Source: Silene noctiflora
Lineage: Eukaryota > Streptophyta > Magnoliopsida > Caryophyllales > Caryophyllaceae
Reading direction: 5' to 3'
Assembly: GCA_009801015.1 (NCBI GenBank)
Contig: VHZZ01004988.1
Coordinates: 39,665 to 80,038, forward strand
DNA length: 40,374 nt
The stretch's first letter is position 1, and each line of letters starts with the position of its first letter. The position numbers and the translations under genes were made by a program. The notes beneath the pieces are model-generated. The model was not told the DNA's origin and did not search any database. It saw only the letters and a list, made by a program, of their open reading frames with translations. This document shows positions 30,961-40,374 of the stretch, in pieces.

Positions 30961-33900
30961 TTAGATCCTGCGCTTGCCGGATGCTGAACTACTTTGTGAC
31001 CATGAAGAGGGCTTGAAACCTCCCGCCAACAGATTCGAAACTGCACCAGCTTTAATTTTTCTCCTTTTTTTCTCCAACTCCAAACGTCTACTATCATTTG
31101 AGGATGCTCCTGTTGGCCCAGAGAATATAGAGGAAGTAGCAATCAGGGCTCGTTTTAGCTTCCTGTTTTCATTGAACTTTGTAGCAAACTTTACATGGGA
31201 AGCTGTGGCAGCATCTTCTGCAGATGGTGGTAAGAGTCGTATAGCAAGACCTTTTCTTCTAGCAGCATTCTCCTCTTCCACCACTCTCTTCTTTTGACCC
31301 TATAAAGAGACGAGGAAATAATGAAATCAGAAAATACAATTTTGATGAGATTAGGAGGGGAGGCAAATAACCCATGGACTTATTATTACTTTTTTATTCA
31401 CAAACTTGGTCTCATGGTGATATTTAGTCATATTACCATGAAACTTGACATATATGAGATATAGTAGGTAGTTGGTTGATGGGGTATATCATATATGGGT
31501 ATGGTGTGTTGTTAAATGGGTTAGTATCATAATCTAACATGAGACCGTCTTTCGAGTGATTTAAATTATTCATTATTGTTCCACCAAATAAGCCATGAAT
31601 TTACTATCATACCCTTAATCTTGCGCGGAGAGCTTTATTGGCGGAATAGTCATCACCGTGCCTTGCATCAGATACACGCTGAAGACGCACAAGTACTGGC
31701 TCAGCTTCTTTTTTCTTCTTCAGATCCTCCTCTTGATGCTCCAGGCGGTAGAATGGGTCCACAAGCTTACCTTTTACTGTACAGAAACAGTAATATTGAG
31801 TACCAAGTTGCCAGCAAATTAAAAAACTCATGGTATAAGGAGATTGGTGAGGCGTGTAACAAAATAATTCCAAATAAAATCAATGTACATGGTACAATAA
31901 GAGTCGCTCCGCTGATTGGGATGAGATGGATAACTCACTAACCTTCATCCGCAGGAAGAGCTAATGTTTCTGCATCCTCAGGTTCATACTCTTCAACTTT
32001 CTTTCGAGCACCTTTGATGATTACATACTCACAATTTTTTGGATCAGTGTTTATGACAATCTCATGCTGACAGCAAGCAGATTTCATAGAGAAGCTCCAT
32101 ATCTGAACCAAGCACAAGCACAGTCAGGTTAAAAAGCGAAAAAAGTAGAAAAGAACCAACAAATTGTAACTACTTGACTAACAAGCAACCGGCAAATAAA
32201 TGAAATTCAATATACAATATACAATTACATTTTGGAATAGCATAAAATGACCAACAACCTTCCAATTTCCAAAATATTTTACACGGCAGACATGACCATT
32301 TCTGAATTGCACAAGACTGGGCAACTAAAGCTTTGGACAAGTAGACATGACCATTGTTGAATGTACAAGACTAAGCCTAACGCTTTGAAGCTTTCTAACG
32401 CAGTCTCTTGTAGAAAGGAAGAAGACATAACGGAACAGAAAAAAGACTGGGCAACTAAAGCTATGGATAAGTAGACATGAGTGACATGACCATGTTGACT
32501 GTACAAGACAAAAACTACTAGACGTTTCTAATCTATTCTCCCGTTAGAAGCAGGAGGCCATACACAACAAGGAAAAGAGGGAGAAAAAAAACCACGTATT
32601 GCTGCCTGAATATGCATCAGAAAACGTACCTTGGTGGAATAGTAGTTTCCAACTTGTTTTTTTTCTGCATTGAACCTAACACCTTTTGCAATCATGGATT
32701 CACATCCTTCACACCAGATATTGTAAGGCATCTCAAACCTGTCAGGTAAAACAAAAAGTGCATCAGAACAAGCAACTGGGCGTTGAAAAGGGGATTTGTT
32801 CACGTGCAGTGCCAAAACTTATAAATCCCACAATTAAGAATCATCAACCTTTGGTTGGTGGATGTGGTTACAACAGCCAATATTCGTAATTTGAAAAATC
32901 CTCCAGTGTTAGACAGATTGCATGAAGGATTTTAAAAACTAAATGCATAAGCATTTAAAAAGGCTATCTTATTCACTACATATCTCCATGAACAGATACT
33001 TCATGAAGCGAGAGCGGTAGGGGTATAATTGCGGGAAGTAAACAGATTGCATAAAGGTTTTTGAAAACATGTAGTTGTCGCAGCTGAGAATTCAAAAAAA
33101 AAAAAAGAGTTCATGCGGTTCCTTGTTTCTGACCAAAGGAGGCTTAGTTCAAAGGGGTGGGGTATAGCTACGGAAAGTAAACTAAATCAGCACCAGCTAA
33201 ACCAGACAAAAGCCATAGTCCAATCCCTCCTCTCCTTAACAGTGACTCAACAATTAACACAGCCCAGTAAGTTAAAAAATGGTAAGTGAGGAAAGTATTA
33301 ACAATTCAGATCACATTCGTCAGTGTAAGGGAATCAAGTGAGATCCTTCCATAGGACATCTCCTGCTGTCAGAAGTTCCTTTACGGCTTCAAAGTACATG
33401 GAAGAAACTCCAACTCAAGTTTCATTTCAGAACAGAATAACCAAGGCTAATATGAAATTATGAACAACCTAGCAAGTACAATACCAAAAGGATAGCCAGC
33501 AATCATGAAGAGTGTTATTAAACCAAATGATAGACGTTTGCAGTCAAAAATCACTAAAGAGCATAATCAGTAAAATTTCGCCAGGTTAAGCATAATGGGA
33601 GAAAACAACTGCTAGTTTACTAGAGTTGACATACCTTATAATTAGGATGCCTTGATCTATTTTCTTTGCCCTCTCTCTTAGAGCATGTTGACCATTAAAC
33701 TTATTGAGAGAACCCTGTTGAAGAATAAGCAGTAAGAAAACATGTCAAGGAGCTGAGGAAACAACAGAAACTGAAGAACTGATCTTATGAAACATAAATA
33801 TACCGTTCAAAAAGATGCACATACCTGACTAGGATCCCATTCTGGGGGGTAGTAAAAATTATCAGCTCTCGCTGCAGCAAGTGTAGACTGTACAATACAA

Positions 33901-35046
33901 GCAATGAAATAGAATTAGAACGAAGTAAGAGTCATATATTCAAAGTAACGTATAGCCAAAACTGAGAAAATACTGAATTAAAGCACATGCAACGATACAA
34001 TCATCATACTATTCTGAATCATGAACTGAGTGACATTGGCTACAGCCTACAGTTCAGTTCAACCTTTTGAAGAATACAATAAACGCCATGATATCAAGGA
34101 GAGAAAAAATATCCCAGAATGTCAGCGGTTAGGAGCTCTTAAATAAAGAAAAGATGTGTTGTTTTGAACTCTCCTATGAGGAAAGCTAAATTTCATCTGT
34201 AAATAACCCCTAAAGCGCCTCCCATAAGAGCAAAACTGCTTAAACTACTAGTGTTTTAACATGAAAACACCTAAAGGTTGAATCCTTCCCTCTAACTGCC
34301 AACATCATGAAAATAAACAGTCGTCGCTTCAAATATTCATATAAACTAACTACTCTCTTAAACAGTTAAACTGATAATGAGAAACGGATTATCATAAATA
34401 CTTCTCACACAATCTCAGTACCCATTTACCACGCCAAAAATTAACCTATATTACAACATAGTTTGAGCCTTTTCACTTTCTACGCAATTTGTTAGATTAT
34501 TAGCAAGGGGGGCAGAAACCTCTACAGAGATACTTGGTCAAAATGCCTTCAACAAGATTAAGTCTAACGATCTGATATCGTCCACAGACGTCGCATCAAG
34601 GGTTCAATGCTAAAAGCTTTTGATACCGTTCCCTTTGTCCGAGTCATATGTGACCTTTTTAATTCTTTGTGAGCGGTAATTTAATCTTAGGTAAACAAAT
34701 GATGAGGACGAAGGGAGTACAAGGTAATCTCGAAACAAAGAAGCTTAGCTTAATCATGTGACTTCCATCCAATTAACCCTAACGATAATCAGGATTTTTT
34801 ACTAACTCCCTTATATGATTTCTTCTAATTACAATTCTAATCCATTCATCAATTTAGACATGATAATTCCTTAATCCAACAATCAAGGAATCACAATAAC
34901 ACCGGCTTCATATCAATTGATTAATTCAAGATGGAGAGCGTGAATTGGTAGCGTCATGAAAACCCTAATTACAATGGTGGAAATGAATACAATCATAAAA
35001 ACAAATGAAAAGGAAAAAGAATTGAGAAGATCAATTAGCGTACCAT
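30961..35046 (-). CDS. CCDC130: CCDC130/YJU2B (CWC16-family) splicing factor
   Basis: CWC16-family proteins associate with the spliceosome around the first catalytic step. Coding exons on the minus strand are 35044-35046, 33825-33887, 33635-33714, 32630-32738, 31943-32102, 31613-31776 and 30961-31299. They sum to 918 nt (305 aa), with every junction GT-AG and in frame. Exon 1 codes only Met (ATG|GTACGC). The start MSTLAAARADNFYYPPEWDP is plant CCDC130-like. The core reads RERAKKIDQGILIIRFEMPY then NIWCEGC (Cys58, Cys61) and GVRFNAEKKQVGNYYSTK. The second metal-site half is CCQHE followed by TDPKNCEYVI. A charged helix (DPFYRLEHQEEDLKKKKEAE) and a basic Ser-rich tail (KPSSWSQSSSASGKRRI) follow. 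A near relative is At1g25682. The last exon is partly duplicated near 21.5 kb. Intron 1 (1.16 kb) carries a Stowaway. Confidence 0.93.
34626..34717. mobile_element. Stowaway MITE, 92 bp, in CCDC130 intron 1
   Basis: The left end CCGTTCCCTTTGTCCGAGTC pairs with the right end GGACGAAGGGAG, and TA flanks both (34624-34625, 34718-34719). The interior shares TTCTTTGTGAG and GTAAACAAATGAT with the Stowaway in the reductase intron, so both belong to one subfamily. More diverged at the left end than that copy. Confidence 0.8.
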
Positions 35047-36657
35047 GATTAATTGCTTAGGAGATTAAGAATTTCTGGTATGCCGGCGAAATTAAGAAGA
35101 TGGAGCTTTATTAAATTTGGGGATTTCTGGGTTGTATTCGGGATTTCTGGGTTGTATCAGTGTATGTTGCTGTATGATTACGATTTCAGTTTTGTATGAC
35201 GGAGAAGCAGCGTCTAAATTTGGTTGCGTTTTTTCGTTCTCTCCGTTTCCCACTTGGAAAGGATTAAGGCCACACTTTTTTGTTGTCGATTAATGTGTCG
35301 AACCGAAATATATGGCCCAATTACTTCATGCGAGTGTCGGAAGGGTACCTCGTGCTGGATGAGAAAATGACACGGCTCGGGTAAAAGATAATGGGTTTTA
35401 TGTTGTGTCGGTGAAATGAAAAGGTGGTCAAAGCATGACCTATAAGTCTATAACCCAGAGCGTGTTAGACCGTACTTGGATGTGCCTAAGCAACTCCTTT
35501 ACTTAAGCCTCATTACTGTGTATTCTGCGCGTGCGGCGTGCCCAAGCGTGTCGTGCCTGAATTAGGCACGGTCTTCTTTTTCAAACTTTGGCCAGGCACG
35601 ACCCATGGCGCGTCGTGCCAAGTTGGGCCTTATCAATCTCGTGGCATGCTAAATAGACCATGGGTCGTGCACTCGTGCTACTTAACAATCTGCTTGCCCA
35701 CTTCCATAGTTCTATATAGGGTTGTCATTGGTCCAAAACCAGATCGGACTAGACCGGTTTGATCCGCGAATCGGACGACCACCTATCCAAAACCGGAGAC
35801 GCCTTGGTTAGGAGGGGAGCTAGACCGGACCAGAGAATGGCTAGGCGACTACCATTATTTTGTGAGCCAAGAGACTGAACCAAACTGTGCAGCGGACCAA
35901 CCGGTCCGGTCTTGTTTATGAACAACAATAGTTCCATCTCTAGAATAGAGTAAGATTAAGGCATTATTTTTTCGGTGCTGCTAAAGATTGTCGACAATTT
36001 GAATGAACTGTCCAATGTATCCCTTGTATTTGTTCATTGAATTTATTAGTCGTAACTTCGAACGACAAAATACTTCAACGTAGACATGTGAACTGCACAC
36101 CCTACCCCATTTATTTGAAAAAACAAATCGTCTCATTATACGTCAATTAGTTACGTCTTTATGATTAATCGTTTATCATTTTAAATTTAGAGAAATCGAT
36201 TCGTTATAAGTTGATTAGTTATATTGGATTTAGTAACAAAAGTACAATTTAAAACCCAAAACAAAAAGTAATTAACACTCTTAAGCTTAGTTCTTTCCGG
36301 ATTAATTTCAGCTTTTTTCAATTCAATTCAGCTTTATGACCTTTATTAAAATTAAATTCAGTTCGAATTAACTTCATTCAATTTAACTCCGCTCATTTTT
36401 TTGTACAAATTAACTCTTAGTTCAGAGTTCAACCATTTTCATCTAACTCCATTTTTCATTATATTTGGTTCACTTAAGTTCAATCTAACCTTATCGACGG
36501 AAAAGAACATGGCCTTAGTCCTAATGGCATCATCCAGCCAATCACAAATTGTACACTAATACTAATCGAGTAATCTCCCATCTTAAAAAACCACTCATCA
36601 CGATTCACGATACTCCACAACCTTCCTCCCACAACTCCCTTAACACAATCACACACA
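35047..36657. other. Divergent promoter region of CCDC130 and YIPF5 genes
   Basis: The first 200 bp are the CCDC130 leader and promoter. 35520-35920 holds degenerate GC-rich repeats of two kinds: CGTGCC/GGCACG units (35525-35680) and ACCGGT/CCGGTC units (35735-35910), both common low-complexity types in plant intergenic DNA. The third ACTGAATT-type block is at 36285-36480. The C/A-rich DNA from 36590 is the YIPF5 leader. Confidence 0.5.
36285..36480. repeat. TTCAATTCAGTTC repeat, copy 3 of 3 (complementary strand)
   Basis: Units such as TTCAATTCAATTCAGC, AATTCAGTTCGAATTAAC and CAATTTAACTCCGC are the complement of the ACTGAATTGAAC units at about 14.5 kb and 18.2 kb. The family is thus present in both orientations. 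Confidence 0.55.
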
Positions 36658-37479
36658 ATGCCAAAAGAGTTCAATATCCCACCAGTCTCCTTCCCAACAC
36701 CCTCCCCATCCACCACCCCTTCCACCATGAACCACCCCTCAACCACCATCCACCCCGCCACATCACCACCACTCCACCACCGCACTTTCCCTCCCACCGC
36801 ACCATTCCCACCACCATCTTCCTCTTCTTCCTCCATCCCCTTCATGTCCTTCGACATCTCCTCCCACACCCAAACCCCCTCCTCCTCCGCCTACCCCTCC
36901 TCCTACCCACCGCCGCCGCCGCACAATCTCTCCTCCTCGTCACTCTTCCTCGACGAACCCTCCCTCCTTGAAGAACTCGAAATCAATCCAACCCTAATCT
37001 GGCGGAAAACCCGATCTCTTCTTAACCCGATTCGACCCGACCCGACTCTTCACTCTTCCGACCCCGACCTCTCCGGTCCGTTCCTGTACTACCTCTCCCT
37101 CGCACTGTTTCAGCTTCTTGCCGGTAAGGTTCAGTTCGGTGTGATCCTCGGTTGGATCGCAATCTCGTCGGTTTTTCTTTACTCCGTTCTGAATTTCCTC
37201 GCCGGCCGAGGTGGAAACCTCGATCTGTATCGGTGTGTGTCGGTTGTTGGATACTCGCTTATGCCGATTGTGGTTTTCTCTGCGGCGTCGTTGTTTTTGC
37301 CGCCTGTTGGTTCGTCTGCTGTTGGTCTCGTAGTCGCCGGGGTTTTCGTTGTTTGGGCGACGAGGTTGTGTTCTAGGTTGCTTGCTGAGGATTCTATTGG
37401 TTGTGAAGAACATCGCGGGTTGATCGCTTTTCCTTGTTTCTTGATTTATACTCTTTTCTCTATGCTGGTCATGTTTTAG
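36658..37479 (+). CDS. YIPF5/Yip1-family Golgi membrane protein
   Basis: Yip1-family proteins are multi-pass ER/Golgi membrane proteins that bind Rab GTPases and shape early secretory traffic. The single-exon product has 273 aa. Residues 1-95 are a Pro/Ser/Thr-rich cytosolic tail. The conserved part starts DEPSLLEELEINPTLIWRKT (from 99) and runs into DLSGPF (137-142). Then come about five membrane segments, roughly 143-156, 159-182, 195-215, 219-237 and 255-273. Family landmarks FQLLAGKVQFGVILGW, GNLDLYRCVSVVGYSLMP and EHRGLIAFPC are all present, and the chain ends in the membrane at VMF, as is usual. The ATG at 36658 is the first in this frame after a C/A-rich leader. GC content is higher than in its neighbours because of the proline-rich tail. 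Plant counterparts are the YIP4-type proteins. Confidence 0.93.
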   Translation: MPKEFNIPPVSFPTPSPSTTPSTMNHPSTTIHPATSPPLHHRTFPPTAPFPPPSSSSSSIPFMSFDISSHTQTPSSSAYPSSYPPPPPHNLSSSSLFLDEPSLLEELEINPTLIWRKTRSLLNPIRPDPTLHSSDPDLSGPFLYYLSLALFQLLAGKVQFGVILGWIAISSVFLYSVLNFLAGRGGNLDLYRCVSVVGYSLMPIVVFSAASLFLPPVGSSAVGLVVAGVFVVWATRLCSRLLAEDSIGCEEHRGLIAFPCFLIYTLFSMLVMF

Positions 37480-39393
37480 GTTTTCTTATGTTTAATTAAT
37501 GTTGGATGATCAAAGAATGTATTGCAATGGTAGAGATGTTTTTTTGGATATAGAATATTGACTTATTGTTAATTGATAATTGTGTTTTGTTTCGATTAAT
37601 TTGGAATATAATGGGATTTAGGGTTGTTGATCTTGTGTAATTGCATTGTTGATCGAAGTTTTGATCAGATGAGTTATCGAAATGATGAGTATGTAGCGAG
37701 ATTTAATCGCGTCTCCTACTGTAACTGCTTCTAGAGGGTGCTCTAGATTTGTGTTTTACTACTGAGACTACTTCCAAAGCTTGATCTAACGCCGTCTTTA
37801 CTGTTCTAGGATGCTAGACATTGAGTTGACAGCGTTATCTATGTGCCTATACTACCGTGATGGCTTCTAGAGATTGCTCTAGATTTGTGTTTACTACCGT
37901 AATTGCTTCTAGAGCTTGCTCTAAATTAGTGATTTACTACTTGAACTGCTTCCAGAGCTTGCTTTAATATCAGGTTTACTGTTCTAGGGTGCTAGAGATG
38001 TTTCTGATTTTCATGTGTAATTAATTGTTTACTTTCCCATCGCAATGTGACAACCGAGGTTAATAATCACGTTTGAAGGCAAAATTTGTAGGCGTTCAGA
38101 AGTAATATACCCTTAGTTTGGATGCAAAAAGAAGAGGGAAAGGGAGGAGAAGAGGGAGAGGAAGGGGACTGGAAAATTGGCGTTTCCCCTCGAAATTGAT
38201 CTTTACACTGTTTTCATGATGTTCAATCTCTTTTTCAGGCTCCCCTTGTAGAGTGCATCGCTCACATCTCAATGGTTCTCCTTGATTTATTATCTGATTG
38301 ATATTTTCCATACGTCTTTGTTAAATGCTTTGTTGTGCAGATTTCTGTTATTTGAAATGTGTTGTTAGTTTTCATATATTATCGATCGATATACCTTTGC
38401 GACTTAGTATACAACTCACATTTTTCCCTTTAATTTCTGAACTATTCCACTACTCAATGTTTCACGTGCTTTAATTTACTGCTTAATGTTGCATGCTGAG
38501 TTAGTTTGATGGGATGCCGGAACTTCTGAGCTCCATTGATCTTCTTATGCAATCTCCATATATTTGAATATATGACCATCTCATGCAAAGGTATCCTGAT
38601 GTTACTCTTACTCCATTGATTTGTACCCTCTAAACTGCGTGTTCTTTTACTGAAGGTATATGTCCTCTTCACTTTTAAGCTTAGGCGGTATTTTAGAATT
38701 CACTTTTAGCTCAGGTGATACTCCGTATTTTACAACTCCTGAACATTAAACTTAACACAAAAGATGATCTTTGAGTCCTATTGAGTTTTGGGGGTTTCTA
38801 TTTGATGCCGGTTTATTACATTGTTTTTTCTTTGTAGTAGTTTGGTTTAGGAATTTGTTTCTAGATTCTGGGAAAATACTGAAGCTTCATTGCTTCAACA
38901 TATTTTGTTGGGATTTGAAACTTGGACATAACAGTAGTGTTATAAGAGATGGTGCATTTGTCGACGCTTTTGTAGATTTCATATTAGGTTTGTTGATGAA
39001 AAGCAAACTTAATAACACAAGTCAGCTGTTGGCATTCTGTTTTTTAGTTGTTGATCGTAATTTTACCACTTGACACATTTTTTGAAGGCTTGTCGCCTGC
39101 CTTTCAGTAGAGAGTCGCCCTATTGTGAATTGTGATTATATTGTCGTGTAAGCTGTTTGGTACTTTGGTTCACTGCTGTTTCTTCAGGCGAAGGGTATGT
39201 TTGTGTACGTCCAGTATGGGTTAGACATTGTGTGCCTGATAAGTTGAGGCTGTAAAATGTAGTATTCGTTTGGAATCTAAACTTTTGGCAGCTCAATTGT
39301 ATGTGTATCCTTCCAGCAATTGAGCTCTGATAACTCATTGCATTCTTTCAGTACTGTCGGTGCTTTCATTTACCACCACTGTTGTAAACTAGA
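37480..39393. other. 3' flank of YIPF5 gene and unassigned DNA
   Basis: No conserved reading frame is seen. 37480-37680 is probably the YIPF5 3' untranslated region. 37717-38000 is a minisatellite-like block (listed). 38000-39390 is T-rich on the plus strand with several intron-like TTTGCAG and TTCAG sites, so it may be the spliced leader of the 56-codon gene that follows, but I cannot define exons. Confidence 0.4.
37717..38000 (+). repeat. Degenerate minisatellite, ~45-bp unit, about five copies
   Basis: The unit CTGCTTCTAGAGCTTGCTCT followed by AGATTTGTGTTTACTAC recurs near 37725, 37771, 37862, 37908 and 37950, with related TACTGTTCTAGG(A/G)TGCTAGA segments between. Copies differ by 10-30 percent by eye. 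The block lies about 240 bp after the YIPF5 stop. Confidence 0.7.
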
Positions 39394-39564
39394 ATGGCTA
39401 AAACTGATGGCCAACTTATGAGCATCAAAGCTTTGGAACCTTCATCCGGATGCTTTGTCGCACTGATTTTGTGTGTTACTGTCTGTATCACTATGCTGAT
39501 TACAGGGGGTGTCAGGTGGCATTTCAACCTTTATACTCGTCACAGTTATGGATCTGCACCCTAG
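39394..39564 (+). CDS. Small single-pass membrane protein, 56 aa
   Basis: The frame starts MAKTDGQLMSIKALEPSSG, enters a hydrophobic helix (CFVALILCVTVCITMLITGG, residues 20-39) and ends in a basic-aromatic tail, VRWHFNLYTRHSYGSAP. The hydrophilic, helix, positively charged tail order looks like a real tail-side-in membrane peptide, not chance translation. Three cysteines lie within the helix. The ATG context (AGAATGGCT) is a good plant start with G at +4. A TAG stop ends it. No homologue is recalled with certainty, and function is unknown. It could instead be the last exon of a longer gene, but no upstream exon in frame was found. Confidence 0.55.
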   Translation: MAKTDGQLMSIKALEPSSGCFVALILCVTVCITMLITGGVRWHFNLYTRHSYGSAP

Positions 39565-40374
39565 GTTTCTATAGAAACAGTATTGTTGATAGTAGTGAGG
39601 TTGTGTAGGGATCCAGTTTTTTGTTGGGGAGTTTTGTTGGGCGTCCTCGCTGGCTGATTGGCTACAGGTTAGGATTTGCTTTCATAGTTTAAGGAGGTAT
39701 GTTGTACTCCGTCTAATATATAAAAAAACTTGTGAAAAACTATCTATATAATAAACACAAATCGCGATCCTTTATTTTCGTTTGTATTCTGTTTATTCAT
39801 CGAATATTTATTGTGAGATTTTGTTTACTCTAAATTTGTACAAATCATCAAAGGAGACAAGAGTAGTGGTGAAGGCACGGCAAATCAATAAAATTTGACA
39901 TATTCTTAGACCAGGAGAAGGGAGGGTTCGAACTTAATACCCAAATGAAATTCGACTAACTCTGGTCACAGACCGGGGTTAGGATTCGACATATCACAAA
40001 CTCCTATGATTTTATGATGATAATATTATTCTTAAACAAACATGCGTCCATTAATCAAATAGGGAGTATCAGATTTAGTGAATTGTACAATCTCAAAAGA
40101 ATTTATGGTACATTTTAGTGAAAGCGAGTTGTGTCTAATACGCGATGTTTAATACGTGGTTGTCTCTTATAAGATAATATATAAATATAATCAAACCATT
40201 ACCAAAAACAACTTTTCATTCCAACTTACAAGCGAATAGAATAAAACAAATATTGTAAGTTTTTAGACAAAAAAAAAAAATCGCTTTGAAAAATAAAATA
40301 AATAAATTTTGGCGATCCTCTTGTTGAATCTTGAGTTTGTTTAGTTAATTCTATTGCAAGTTTTTCGAACTTGT
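39565..40374. other. Intergenic to window end
   Basis: AT-rich DNA without a gene. 39740 contains a TACTCCGTC fragment of Stowaway type without a partner. 39900-39990 has a weak tRNA-like GGTTCGAACTT that could be a decayed SINE. Nothing else could be supported. Confidence 0.5.

Noticed and set aside
36480-37413. Long minus-strand frames opposite the YIPF5 gene, glycine- and arginine-rich
   Set aside because: They mirror the proline/serine-rich and GC-rich coding strand. The plus-strand protein has clear family conservation.
38096-38311. 71-codon minus-strand frame
   Set aside because: The A/G-rich composition of its coding part and lack of motifs suggest chance.
39900-39990. Possible SINE (GGTTCGAAC B-box-like)
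   Set aside because: No A box at the right distance, no tail and no flanking repeat.

Overview
This window reads as nuclear DNA of a flowering plant, most likely a eudicot. Its genes have GT-AG introns and code for plant-type proteins: a BAHD acyltransferase, an F-box/LRR protein, a CONSTANS-like B-box/CCT protein and a beta-ketoacyl reductase. Intergenic DNA is AT-rich and full of Stowaway-type MITEs, tRNA-derived SINEs and a Helitron. The repeat style would fit Caryophyllales, but that is an impression. I saw no retroviral or LTR-type element.

Layout, left to right. 1-2.16 kb has no gene. At 2.18-2.30 kb is a SINE with a perfect 16-bp target duplication, abutting a tandem satellite array (2.3-5.4 kb, about nine units of ~343 bp) whose unit is itself a long imperfect inverted repeat. 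A BAHD acyltransferase follows (6424-7800, +), convergent with a spliced ASF1 histone chaperone (8189-10166, -). Next are an F-box/LRR gene with a one-base frameshift (11127-12995, -), a repeat-rich gap, a 36-codon membrane-peptide ORF (15429-15539, +), a SUMO-like-domain protein related to Rad60/NIP45 (18616-21064, +), a duplicated fragment of the CCDC130 gene tail (about 21.4-21.67 kb), a Helitron and a MITE, a 3-ketoacyl-CoA reductase (23458-25973, +), more MITEs, a CONSTANS-like gene (28550-30615, +) convergent with a CCDC130/YJU2B splicing-factor gene (30961-35046, -), a YIPF5/Yip1-type Golgi protein (36658-37479, +) and a 56-codon membrane-peptide ORF (39394-39564, +).

The genes do not form one pathway; this is an ordinary euchromatic gene neighbourhood. 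Exon structures were deduced by hand from splice consensus, frame continuity and remembered family conservation; every joined CDS is in frame except the F-box gene.

The most interesting points are the inverted-dimer satellite array, a MITE whose target-site repeat is the apparent TATA box of the reductase gene, a tandem duplication that gives that gene a second and better-looking 5' splice site, telomere-type G-rich repeats in the ASF1 leader intron, and two unannotated-looking membrane micropeptides.
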